In this document: one piece after another, positions 35,276 through 45,919 of the stretch
Numbering within the stretch: position 1 is the first letter of the stretch
Layout: the number at the start of each line of letters is the position of its first letter
DNA from: Asparagopsis taxiformis
Taxonomy: Eukaryota; Rhodophyta; Florideophyceae; Bonnemaisoniales; Bonnemaisoniaceae
Length of the DNA stretch: 64,000 bases
Direction of reading: 5' to 3'
NCBI GenBank assembly: GCA_030407315.1
Contig: JALQPE010000338.1
Span: 1 to 64,000, forward strand
Notes under the pieces: model-generated
Database searches by the model: none
Told to the model about the DNA's origin: nothing
What the model saw: the letters and a program-made list of their open reading frames with translations, nothing else
Translations under genes and position numbers: made by a program

Positions 35276-36655
35276 ATGTCTCAACAAATCAGTGTTGTTT
35301 CCCGAATATTTCAAAACCCCTACAACATATCACAGGTCCCGTTCCTCTCTGCAATCCCCGCTCTCCAATCCCTCCTCACTCTCGTCGACCAGTTGCCCGC
35401 TCTCTACACAAACAGAACTATCCTGTCCAACGCTCTCCGTCGCTATGAACATCTCTAGTTACCCCTCATCCTTTCCAACCCTCACGCCACCATCCTCCCC
35501 CCCATTGACATCCATTGGGTCTGGATATGTCACATGCTCAACCCCACCGCCTATGCGATCGACATGAAACGCATTCGCACTGCACAATCTTCTGCCGGTA
35601 ACGCAAAAGTTGTCCATGCTCTTCTTGACCACCAAAGTCGGGTGAAAGCAATGAAACGAGCAAAGAAGTTATTGGAAGCTGCATATCCAAATGAACAGTT
35701 TGACTTGCAGTCTACAATTTCTCAAGCCACTATGTTTGCTACACCTGGCGACCCTGACAACTACCATTTCCCCTCGAAAATCAAATACGACATCATTGCT
35801 GCAGCATCACGTCAAATGGCCTTCCATTATCAAGTCTGTATCCTGCCCCAGTATTTCCAGAAATCATTTCTGAGAAATGCCGTCAAGCGATATCTCAAGG
35901 GTTTCCTGTATCTCAAGAAGTCCCATCCAAAAACTATCATCACTCCTACAGTAGACAGCGAACTCGTATGGTACTGCCATATGCTGCATCCTTTGGACTA
36001 TGCCGAGGAAACTGTTCGAATCACTGGTTCCCTGTTGCCACATGATGATATAACGAATGATCGTTCAGAAGGCTCTGAACTGAACAAAGCGTGGGATAAC
36101 ACATGCGAATTGTGGAAACTTCAAATCTCCAAAGATGGTCTAGCTTCCCCCGCCGTTATGTTCAGAGGCAATGGTACAGCAGAGGAACGTGCTCTACGAC
36201 CAGCAATACAAGCCTCTGCTGCAAAAATTGCATATCAGTACAGTCAAGCTCTGCAGGGCAACACAGCATTTGTAGTAGCGCACAAAATGTCCAGTTATAG
36301 AGCTCCAGGGTCTCACCGTTCAACCAAATTCCAACGGTCACATCTTGCTGATGCCGGTACTTCGGCTGAGCAGTCTTCATCAGTCGAAATTGAACGATAT
36401 TCGGAAATGGTTCCGTGGGGAACGGGCCTACAACTCCCGAAACTTTCATGCAGAACAGTGCATCGTATCGTCAGTTGCCGAGAAGAGCACGGGAATGATC
36501 GCAGTATAAATAGCGTGATTGAGATACAATCAGAAAGTGACAGTGGCCATCTTCCGCTTTGCTGCGCCCTCCGTATAAACAGGCAATGTCCATTGTCGTT
36601 GGCTATGCTTAACCGCAGATTTGTATCTCAGCACTCATCCAGCTTCTGCGGATAG
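35276..36655 (+). pseudogene. GRDP/DUF1399-like protein gene interrupted by one in-frame stop
   Basis: Seen: from an ATG at 35276 the frame runs 60 codons to a TAG at 35456-35458, then stays open in the same frame to 36655 (460 codons in all). The text across the stop, RYEHL then LPLILSNP, followed by ILPPIDIHWVWICHMLNPTAY, and later TPTVDSELVWYCHMLHPLDY with GSLLPHDD, matches the repeated WxxHxLxPxxY signature of glycine-rich domain-containing (DUF1399) proteins. Their biochemical role is poorly defined. The last ~110 codons are unrecognised and may follow a further shift. The gene is divergent from the STAND-WD40 pseudogene with about 0.5 kb between them, possibly one captured gene pair. 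A sequencing error at the stop is an alternative to real inactivation. Confidence 0.65.
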
Positions 36656-36916
36656 AACACAGTATTGATAATCATTCCACACTTCCCATTCATACGGAAT
36701 CGCTCCACAAAAACATCAACTCCTTCGTGGTTTACTTCCTAGCCGTAAATTCTGGTGACAGAATCACCATTTCAATCCTCGCATTCTGCATCACACATAT
36801 CATCTTACGCAGTGCGTGCTGCCCAGATCGTTATTCGGCCCTATCCAGAAACACTTTCAGGCCTTGTGCAACCAGTAGATCTGAAATGGAAATGGACGTC
36901 CGGTGAATGACCGGCA

Positions 36917-38688
36917 CAATTGCATTGCTGGCGAGCCCAGGAATTCTAAAATTTCAGTCAGAAAAAAATTGCAAAAATACATCGATTTGGGCGGTCGAAA
37001 GTGCCGTACGGCACACCCCCATCTCAAAAACATGTTCACATGTGCATGTTTTTGAGAATAGCCCAAAAAATAAAGCAATTCAGGACGTCCACCGGACATA
37101 GGCTCGATTCTAATATGGCCACAACGGCCCCAGAAGCTACCAAGCGCCCCGAGCGGCCCCTCCTCACTCACCCACTCACGCCCATCTTGCAGAAACGTTC
37201 CTGCTGGCCTCATCCATGCCTTCACATCCACATCATCATCCTCTGCTGAGCTGTTCAACTTGGACATTTACTGGAAGTACTCGTTGTCTTCGACGTCCAC
37301 CAATGCAGGACAACACCATGAATACTACACCCACCGTGGAGCTCAGTTATCAGTGGTGGGCGTCCTATAAATGAATGCTACAGAACCATTGCCCCGAGCC
37401 CTCCAATTTGGACGCTCAGCCAACAGCGATTAATGCTCTACCTCCTTGGTCGTTCTCCGATGCATGTAAATGCGTCAAAGTACGACCGATGGGGCAGTCC
37501 AAACGTTTTGTACCAGTGCACGCCTAGGGATACCACAATGTTCGTCATACACACACAAACACACAAACAACCACGCACTGCTGCACCCATCTGTCGCATG
37601 CGTCAGTGATGTGCTGCAGTGTGTATGCGCCGTGCGGTAGCAAAATTTCCATGCTTGCAGCCATTGACATCCAGACATCCAGCTGCCTACCAGGGAACTT
37701 CCCTAATCGGCTGCAAACGGCTTGAAGCCGTTTGCAGCCGATTCCCATTTTCGGAATGGTATCTCGGTGCTCTCATCACTTGCTTAGTTGCTGCGATGCA
37801 AGCAAATGTGCAGCACTCGCCTAGCTTGAAATGGACGTCCAGTGGAAGTCCGGCTCGATTGCATTGCTGGCCAGCGCTGAGATTCTAAAATGTTCGGCTG
37901 AAAAATAGCTGCAAAACTGTATCCATGCGCAATATTCGACCAACCTGAAATGGACGTCCGGTGGATGTCCAGCTCAATTGCATTGCTGGTCAGCCCAGAA
38001 ATTCTAAAATTTCAGTCAGAAAAAAAATTGCAAAATTATATCGATTTGAGCGTTCGAAAGTGCCGTACGGCACACCCCCATCTCAAAAACATGTTCACAT
38101 GTGCATGTTTTTGAGAATAGCCCAAATTTTAATTCAAATCAAGGTGTCTAATTTGGCCACAACGGCCCCAGGAACCGGCCGCCGCCCCGAGTGGGGCCAT
38201 CGCTGGCTTCTGTAAGCACCAACTGTAAGCAAAGCCACGTCTCACGAAGGGTCGATTCCAGGCTCAGGCTCAATACGCCAGGGCCAAGTCATAGTCCTTG
38301 TTTCGGCATGCTCCCACCCTACTCTCTCACGACAAACACTACTCACCCATCATGCTGCACATACTATGTGCACTTCATATGAGCTGTAGACCCGCCTGCG
38401 TGGTTGCTGTAATGCGTGGATGTGAGCAGCACACGAACAACCGAAAATGGACGTCCAGTGGATGTCCGGCTCAATTGCATTGCTGGCCAGCCCAGAAATT
38501 CTAGAATTTCCGAAAAATCAATTTGGTTGCCCATCATCTCCCGTGCAGAAAACTCTCGCACTCATTTCTGATATACTTTTGGACGTGTTTCTCACTTTTA
38601 TGCATCAGGAAAGGTGTTACAGAAAATTGGGACTACGCTACTTGTGAGCCGCGTCGTTTGAGATAGCGAGTAGAGTTTGTTGTATAGT
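36917..38688 (+). repeat. Inner inverted-repeat arm (right) of element B with two palindrome units
   Basis: Counterpart of 29259-31402, with palindromes at 37001-37014 and 38060-38073. It lacks one unit found on the left and contains one extra fold-back (37705-37743). 36656-36916 has no feature. Confidence 0.8.
37705..37743. repeat. Perfect fold-back palindrome, 19-bp arms with one-base centre
   Basis: Arms AATCGGCTGCAAACGGCTT and its complement around a single G. The homologous place in the left arm (about 30590-30615) has only one copy of this sequence, so the fold-back arose after the arms formed. Confidence 0.9.
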
Positions 38689-41286
38689 ATTTATGTTATA
38701 TTCTAAATGTGCGTTCGAGACCTGGTTTGTAATATTCTCGTGGTTTTGTGGGTACCAGTTTTGTGCTCACTTCTGGCAGCTCAATGGTGGAATGTACCTG
38801 AGCGATCAATCATCACCTACTGCTAGGTCGCACAGTTTGCTGGCAACGTGTGCATGGAATGACGAATGAACGCCGTGGGAGATGGATTTTCAGTTAGTTC
38901 ATTTGAAATAATAAAATTTTATTAATTGCGAACTTTATGGAATAAGTTTGTGCCTTACAGTGGATATTACAGGGATCATGTAAGGGAAGCAAATGGATTG
39001 TCATATATATAATTATACTATTTCGATGTTCTCGATCCGGATCTCATTATTCGGGAGTTCAGAGACCATGGCTCGGGCCATTCTTAATCTCAATACCAGC
39101 GATGATATGGAGTATGCACAGCAGGACTTAAGCTGACGTCGAATGCTGTCCAGTCGACGTCGCAGGCTCCACTTCTCCGCCATCACTGACTGAGGTTCTT
39201 TGGCCGTGTTTCGTTTGTTTGGTGTAGAGGATAGAACGACGGTGAGTATGCCAGTTTGGAGAGATTGCAGCGAGGGAAGCGTGTGTTTTGCATCGTACTG
39301 TTGTCGTATATGCGATATTGATTCATTAGCCTAATGCATGACTCACGAAGCTTCTGAGAAGCTTCGTGAGTCATGGTTTGCATGTTGTGAACGATGGGAG
39401 GCCGGTAAGTAAGTGAGTCTTGCGGGTGTGCAATAAGGGATGCATGGGTGTTTAGTCTGACTGTTCTGGTTCATTTTGATGTTGTATAGGTGGTGCAGGA
39501 ATGGTGATGAAGGAAGGTAAGTTTCATTGAGCTTAAAGACAGGTTTCGCGATGAAATGGAATGCTTACTACATTTGTTCGTTGCACGATTTGTGACTTAT
39601 TGGTTGTATTGTGTACATGATGCAACGAGATGAAAAGTTTAAGTGCGTTCTGAGGGTATGAAGCGAGGGAAGTGTTTGTTTCGAATTTTACTGTCGTCTT
39701 TTAAGCGATATTTATTTATTGGGAGCTTAGTGAGTCATGGTGCATATTCGCTGAAGGGTGGAAGAGAGGTAAGCGAGCATTTAGGGGGTGCAGTGAGTGG
39801 AATGTGGGTTTTGATTCTGACTGTTGTGGTTGATGTTGATTTTGTGTAGGTGATTCCGGAATGGTGATGACGGAAGATAAGTTACATTGAGCGCCTAGTT
39901 AAGTTGTGCGAAGATATGGAATGCTGACTACATTTGTTTTTTGTGCAATTTTTGACTTATGGTTTGTATTGTGTGCAGGATACAACGAGGATAAGTAAGT
40001 TCTGAGGGTATGCAGCCAGGGAAGCATGGGTTTTCAGTCCGACTGTTGTTGCTGATTTAGATGTTGTGCAGGAGATGCTGTAATGGTGATGACGGAAGGT
40101 AAGTTACATTGGGCGCCCAGTCCGGTAGTGCGAAGATGCGGAATGCTGACTTCATTTGTTGGTTGTGAGATTTGCGACTTTTGGTCTGTACTAAAGTAGT
40201 GACTATGGTGTGTAGAATGAAACGAGGGTTAGTGAGTTCTGAGGGTATGCATCGAGGGAAGTGTTTGTTTCGAATCTGACTATTGCAGTTGATGCGATAT
40301 TTATTCATTGAAAGCTTATCCAGTCATGGCGTGTTTTGAGTGGAGGATGGAGCGAAGGTAGGTTCGGAAGTTTTGAGAGTATGCTGAGAGGGACATGCGG
40401 GTTTTGAGTCCGACTGTTTTTGTTGATTTCGATTTTGTGTAGGTGATGCAGGAATGGTGATGACGGAAGGTAAGTTTCATTGAGCGTTAAGATGTGTTTG
40501 CGAAGATATGGATAGCTGACTACGTTTATTCATTACAAGATTTTTGCATCATGGTTTTTACTGTGTGTAGGGTGGAAGGGGGTAGGTAAGCGAGTTTCTA
40601 GGATATCTGGCGGGGGAAACGTTGCTTTTGAATCTGACAGTTGAGGTTGATTTTATGTATGTGGTGCAGCAGTGGTGAAGCAGGAACGGTAGGATTCGAG
40701 GAGAGTGAAGAAAGGATTTGGGATGATGGGAAATGAAGATGTGAGGTGTCTTTTGGAAGTGTATATTTTCGGGCATACGATAGAAGTGAGAGTGGGCTCC
40801 AAATCAGTACGATTTTTCTGACCATATTCGTGTTTAATTTCTTGATGATTCGATGGGAAGAGGTGTTGTTAAGGAAAGCAGGGATGGTATTCGGAAGGAG
40901 CAGATGTTTTCTTATCTAGGCCGTGAGGATCCGTGAAGTATGCGCAGATAGTGGTGCATGGCGTTCCGATGGTAGGGAGCATGCGATTCTGGGGGAGACG
41001 GGTGATCGACGATATGCTGACAGGTATTTTGTATTCTGGCTGGATAGGTATTTCATATTCTGGCTGGATACATATTCCGTATTCTGACCGGATACGTATT
41101 TCCTATTCTAACCGGGTATTTATTTCCTATTCTGACCAGATATGTATTTCCTATTTTAGAGAGACGTATTGTATACCAGCAGTTTCGTAAATGAGAGAAT
41201 AAAATACGGTCCGATATGGGCCCTGAATTTACCTTCCGCTGTAATTTCTTCCCTCCCGGTTTTCGCTGATATATTGTATACTGGAT
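38689..41286. repeat. Subterminal block of element B (matches element A left end), no gene
   Basis: Inverted counterpart of about 570-2600 in element A. Degenerate copies of blocks containing AGTCTGACTGTTGT and GGTGATGACGGAAGGTAAG recur between 39.4 and 40.65 kb. A perfect fold-back with 19-bp arms (CATGACTCACGAAGCTTCT) and a one-base centre lies at 39337-39375. A ~23-bp tandem repeat containing TATTCTGGCTGGATA lies at about 41020-41160. No supported coding sequence. Confidence 0.7.
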
Positions 41287-41470
41287 GTCGGGTCCTAGTA
41301 TTCCGCCAAACGTACTAGAGAAAGTGGATGTCGGGCCCTAGTATTCCGCCATATGTACTAGAGAAAGTGGATGTCGGGCCCTAGTATTCCGCCATATGTA
41401 CTAGAGAAAGTGGATGTCGGGCCCTAGTATTCCGCCATATGTACTAGAGAAAGTGGACGTCCGCATCCAA
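41287..41470. repeat. 43-bp subterminal tandem repeat, four copies (element B)
   Basis: Inverted version of the array at 100-572 in element A, here only four well-conserved copies, for example GTACTAGAGAAAGTGGATGT. The copy-number difference between A and B shows the array expands and contracts. Confidence 0.9.
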
Positions 41471-41552
41471 AAAATTTTTATTTTTTTTGGACGCGGACGT
41501 TCATTTGTTCTAGTAAATCTCGGGGCCGACTAGGACCCGTACTAGAGAGACT

Positions 41553-41584
41553 GGACGTCCGCGTCCACTTCCGAAAACACAGAC
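41553..41584 (-). repeat. Right terminal inverted repeat of element B
   Basis: On the minus strand it begins GTCTGTGTTTTCGGAAGTGG, two differences from the left end in 32 bases, followed by the GTAC duplication at 41585-41588. Confidence 0.92.
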
Positions 41585-41588
41585 GTAC

Positions 41589-41858
41589 ACCCATGTAATT
41601 GCATTGAACAGCAAGGGTGAAACTGCAGATGCTTTCAGAATGTATTCCAAAAGCTCACACGTTCTCAAATACTTCCCAAACGGGATCGAAAGGTTGCATA
41701 CGGATGGAGGCACGGAGTATAGCTGCATTGAATCTACCGAACATACAACGACAACACCGCATACGCCACAACATAATCCCTTTTCCGAGCGCATCAATCG
41801 AACCCTTCTGGATCCCACCAGAATAATATTAGAGGAGTCTTGCATGGATGCTAACTGA
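41589..41858 (+). pseudogene. Ty1/copia integrase, part 2
   Basis: Continues the copia integrase after element B: THVIALNSKGETADAFRMY, then the second catalytic Asp (RLHTDGGTEYS) and the catalytic Glu (HNPFSERINRT). The Asp-Glu spacing is 27 residues, shorter than the usual 35, so a small in-frame deletion is likely. The frame runs to LEESCMDAN and then hits a TGA made by the end of element C. The bases 41855-41858 (ACTG) are the left target duplication of C. Confidence 0.9.
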
Positions 41859-43082
41859 ACACTGATTTGGTGTATTTCGGGTGAAAATTATTTTAATCGG
41901 GGAAATTCTAAAATTGGTCAAGCATGTTGAGCATCATATCGCCGGAAAGTTGCATTGCCGCATATTGCAGTGGTAGTCATCTTATGTGTCCCGGACAAAT
42001 ATTTGTCAAGGTATCACTGTTTCCGTTATATGTGCTTGACTGGCAGTGATTTCCAATATTTTTGTATTAATTTGGATTGTAAATTATTTATTTGATGCAA
42101 GAAGTTTTGTAAAAATTTGATGCAAGAATGACATATCATATCCTGGTGCAATCATGCTAGCCGCTGGATTTGAGCAGTTACTCTTGCATTTGAATCATCG
42201 AACGACGGTTGAGCTGGTGTCAATAAGTCGAATTGCTGCTGAAGGTATCGATTCTGGCTTGTTCCGTCCCTCCCACTTCATGTGCTCTGTGCTCTCCATG
42301 TTGAAAACGTATACACACATTCATGCATTGTTTGCCTCTGTCTACTTGCAACGCCAACACGACTTGGTCCAACGATGCGATGCGATTCAATGTCGCAGTA
42401 GCCCAAGTTGTCGCTTGCAACACGCCAACCAGCAACGACGTCTCGTTCCATCGCAGCTCTTCGACACAATGGAGACCAACGAATTGACAGAAATTGCTCT
42501 TCTGCTCGCGCTCATCTTCCTTCTCTACCTCGCCAATTTCCTCGCCGACATCGGCACCTTTGACGAAATCCAGGTTCTACGTGGCCTATTGCAACCCATC
42601 CTCGTCGCAGTATCCCAACAGCGCGCCGCGCAACCGAGTCTGTCGCCCGTCATGCTGCAAATCGCGCAGCAGGTGTGCGGCCACGGCGTGGAGGAAGGCG
42701 CCGACAGCATATTGGGCACCGATCGTCACGAGATTCAACGCGTGCGTTGCGTCGCGTCGCGTTCGCCGCGGCGAAATGATAGGCATCTACTACGCGTCCG
42801 TGCATCCATTAATGAAGAACTGCGCCGCATTACAGGGCGTCGTGATCGACGTCGGGGAGCGTCGCGTTTCAGAGGCGTCACGGGCAGAGTGGGCGAAGCG
42901 ACTCGCCAGAAAGAACGCTGATTTATCAGTCCAAATCGTATCAATACCGGACATGCTGCAGATTGCGTCGAGATTTCACGGCCCTATGTCCGAGGAAATC
43001 GCCCACTGGAGGGTGTATAGAAAGTTGATCTGGAGATTACGCACGACAGGCGAGCGGTATACGCCGCATCCCATGCAGATCA
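41859..43082 (+). repeat. Left 1.22-kb terminal inverted repeat of element C
   Basis: Matches 50738-51962 in reverse orientation. Similarity ends abruptly after CCCATGCAGATCA. Contains an open frame described separately. Confidence 0.93.
42154..42921 (+). CDS. Open frame inside the element C inverted repeat (left copy), unknown
   Basis: 255 codons from an ATG at 42154, identical in product to the copy at 50899-51666. It includes a hydrophobic stretch (EIALLLALIFLLYLANFLAD, about residues 110-130) that could span a membrane, then Arg-rich text. A second frame overlapping it (42494-43213) also stays open and reads more protein-like late on (MIGIYYASVHPLMKNCAALQ), so one real gene could use part of each frame through a shift or intron. 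I do not recognise either. Being in a terminal repeat, it exists twice per element. Confidence 0.35.
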   Translation: MLAAGFEQLLLHLNHRTTVELVSISRIAAEGIDSGLFRPSHFMCSVLSMLKTYTHIHALFASVYLQRQHDLVQRCDAIQCRSSPSCRLQHANQQRRLVPSQLFDTMETNELTEIALLLALIFLLYLANFLADIGTFDEIQVLRGLLQPILVAVSQQRAAQPSLSPVMLQIAQQVCGHGVEEGADSILGTDRHEIQRVRCVASRSPRRNDRHLLRVRASINEELRRITGRRDRRRGASRFRGVTGRVGEATRQKER

Positions 43083-43396
43083 TGGAGTCCACATCCGTTC
43101 GCAAAAAGCGTGTCGTTTCCTTGATATCTGTCGCAGGCGAGAGTCTGGTGACGACTTTGCGACCGTCGTACATACGTATCATCTTCGTGATACTTGCTGC
43201 CATTTGCACGTGATAAGCTGTCCGAAAGACATGTCATCGGTGATAAACTGGGCAAATTGGAACATGTACGGGAGCGAAATGAAATGGAAGGAGCACATGA
43301 AGTTACGGCAAGGATCTACATATACAACTTCCGTGTGGAGCAAAACTTCAGTCTCTTATTGCGTTAAACTATTTTATTTCAATGTCTGTCTTGCAC

Positions 43397-45919
43397 TTAC
43401 GCTATGCCCAGAGAGCTTCGGATGCTCTTGGCATCTTTCACACTGATCCTACGATCTCTCTTCAATCGTCCAAACTTTACCAAAACAGTCTGAACACCAA
43501 CTTCTTGTATGTAAGGGACTGTTCTTTTCCCCATTGTTGTCATACTGGGAGAATACCTTGCTGTGAAGATATCTTTGTCGTTCGTGTTCGGTTCGTACCA
43601 TTTGATTCTGAGTTTCGTTGCTGCATCATCTTCTGCTCGTTCGGATATAGAAAGAACCTCAGCTACCCAGAAGGGACATGATGGAGTAGAAGTCTTTATC
43701 GCAAGCATTTCTCCTGGACAATACTCAAATCCGATACTCGGTAGAATATTGACAAACTGATCTTCCTCCTCGATATCTCCAGCATCTTTGATACAGTTCA
43801 TCTCGAATGATGTGTTCAGGTCCCAATGGAACGGATCGTCTCGGTCATTATAAATCTCATCTCTCATCTCTCGTAAAGAACGCATCACAGAGGCATCAGA
43901 AATTCTTTCCTCGCTCGACTCCAGACATTTGTTCACATTGATCACGTTATCGGGGGATCGAAGTCTATTGGAAGGGGTATTCTTGAAGTTTGGCGGGAAT
44001 TTGAGGAACCCGCACTCTGGAGAAGTTTCATCGAGAGGAACCCAGTCATCCTTGCAAGCTACTCGCACTGCACATTTTGTACCATACGCAGGGGCTCCAT
44101 CAACAGAGATTCTCTGAACAACCCGAGCTGTTCTGGTAAACCTGAAAAAACGGTAATGGCTGAATGGTGGAACCTTAAGTAGGCAGTTTTCCAAACTGCA
44201 CAGGGCGGAGAAGTTTGCGACGTGTCTCATACGTAGAACCACCGGTGTAGGATTGTAACAGAGTTTCAGTTGCTCTATCATCTGTTCCATATCAAGAGCC
44301 TCGTTTGTTCGCAACCTCTGAGAAGTTCGACTGAAACATTGGTCTATATCGGAGTGAGTATGACCGATTGGAAGGAACGAAACTTGTGCTTCATCAAAAA
44401 TTCCTCTGCTCACTAACGTTTCAATATATGCCATCACATATCTATTCTTATTTTCCCTCGTACAGTTGTCAAGCTGTAAGAATAGTGTTTTTGGTAGTCC
44501 TCAAGCATCGTGTTTCATTTGAAGGACTCTATGAAGTGTTTCGATTATGTGGTTACCTCCAGTTTCGAATTGTTCAGTTAGAAGCAGCAAAGTTAAATTG
44601 TTCACTGAACCATGCTCGAGTGAGCCAACTAACTTCACCTTCATTTTCTCTCCTCGAGATGACTTTGTGTCGCAGACGAAATGAGGCAACCCAAAGGCGG
44701 ATTGGTCTGCACCGTCAATAACTATAGAACAGTAAGCTGTAGAGTTTCGGGCCGCCATTTTTGCCTTCATGGAATATGCTACACGTTCACGTGTGATATA
44801 ATCGTAGTGCAACTTAAGCCGTTCTCTCAGTGGCCTGGCACGGCTTTCATTTAAACCACACTTGTCTAACTCAGATCTCAGAATTTCGCACTCCGAGCAC
44901 TTTGTGAAGCGATGATGCTTGCGAACTTTGATATTGGAAGAGTACCGCTTCCAAATAGTCAAGAAGTAACTCTGAGATGGAGGACTTCTCAAGGATCCAT
45001 CACAATCATATTCCTCATAGGATTCGAGGAATTGCTGATAAACTGCTGTCTTTCTGAATGCTGGTAAGTGCCTCTCGTCTTTGTCAGGCATCATTTGTGC
45101 GGTCGTGTCAGCAAGAGATTCCAAGAAAAGTATTATAGATGCCTTGTGTGAGAGAGTGTTACTGGGAGCCCTCGGGAGAGCTACTACAGACCGTGATGCA
45201 GGAGCAAATGAGGTACCTTTTACGCAACTCTGTAGTGTCCTAGAGAATCCGAGACCGATACGAAGGAATTCTCCGCAAACACGCTCATTGTTGAAGCGAA
45301 ATGTCCCTTCTTCGATCATGAACATGGAAATTAAAGTTCTTTTTCGTTCCTCTCGGTCCATTCCCATAATTCTCTTGTATTGTTCAAATACAAAGCCGCT
45401 TGCGTCATTATCGGTAATCATCCTGAAGCACTTCAGCTTTACACAGCATTGTCTCGCCTCTTTGAACGGATTGACAGTTGATCGAGACTGCTCAAGTCTC
45501 CACTTTTTGAGAGAGCTAATGGGGGCTATACGAGGACTCCTTGTTTTCATGCTGTATCGGCGTTTTGGCAGCAACGCACTTTTCGGCTTGCATACAAGAG
45601 AAATAAATTCCTCGTTCCTGGTAGTGCTTGAATTCGAATTGTATTGAGGAAGGTTACGTAGTTGACCTCTCAGGGTACTCCGATCTTCACTGTCAGTGGA
45701 AATAGAGGAATCTTCCGAACTTTCTACATTGGAGAAGCTATAACACAAGCGAAGCCGCGCAGAAGACTGGGTGTCTAATCCTGGAGGATCATTGACGATG
45801 GCGATCGACATAGAGAGTGAAGATAAGGATGGTTCGGAAATCAACAGATGTACCCGTAGTAATTTCTGTCTTTCACGCTGACGATCTGGATATTTAGACA
45901 AGGAGAGCTGAAGAGTCAT
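43397..45919 (-). pseudogene. Transposase-like protein (DUF7869/RNase H-like type) with one in-frame TGA
   Basis: Seen on the minus strand: 472 codons from the ATG at 45919 to a TGA at 44501-44503, then the same frame continues for 367 codons to 43397. The text crossing the stop (QMKHDA, stop, GLPKTLFLQLDNCTREN) is what the family predicts, so the stop replaced one residue. Possible catalytic acids are in VIDGADQSAFGLPHF, LQLDNCTRENKNR and LPIGHTHSDIDQCFSR; the last is the hallmark of DUF7869-type proteins common in eukaryotic transposons. Possible zinc ligands lie in KCSECEILRSELDKC. It is the only transposase candidate in element C and is divergent from the ParB gene across 1.4 kb. A single C-to-T change or sequencing error would explain the stop. 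Confidence 0.75.

Larger units (their letters stand above)
27790..41584. mobile_element. Giant TIR DNA transposon, element B (13.8 kb, same family as A)
   Basis: Seen: ends 27790-27821 and 41553-41584 are inverted repeats matching at 30 of 32 bases, flanked by GTAC on both sides (27786-27789 and 41585-41588). Deleting the element and one GTAC joins the copia integrase in frame (DQFTRY to THVIALN). Because GTAC and the adjoining bases are themselves inverted, a 2-bp TA duplication cannot be excluded. The ends match element A in the opposite orientation, but the centre is different: a decayed STAND-WD40 gene and a GRDP-like gene replace the methyltransferase and dioxygenase genes. Five palindrome units flank the cargo. 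No transposase remnant is evident, so B is probably non-autonomous. Confidence 0.9.

Noticed and set aside
29259..38688. Treating the inner inverted arms of B as the ends of a separate transposon inserted in B
   Set aside because: The arms consist of the same palindrome units seen throughout A, and no target duplication or defined tips could be found at 29259 or 38688; possible but unsupported.
44501..44503. TGA in the transposase-like gene read as selenocysteine
   Set aside because: No redox motif around it and no evident hairpin element; a nonsense change is simpler.
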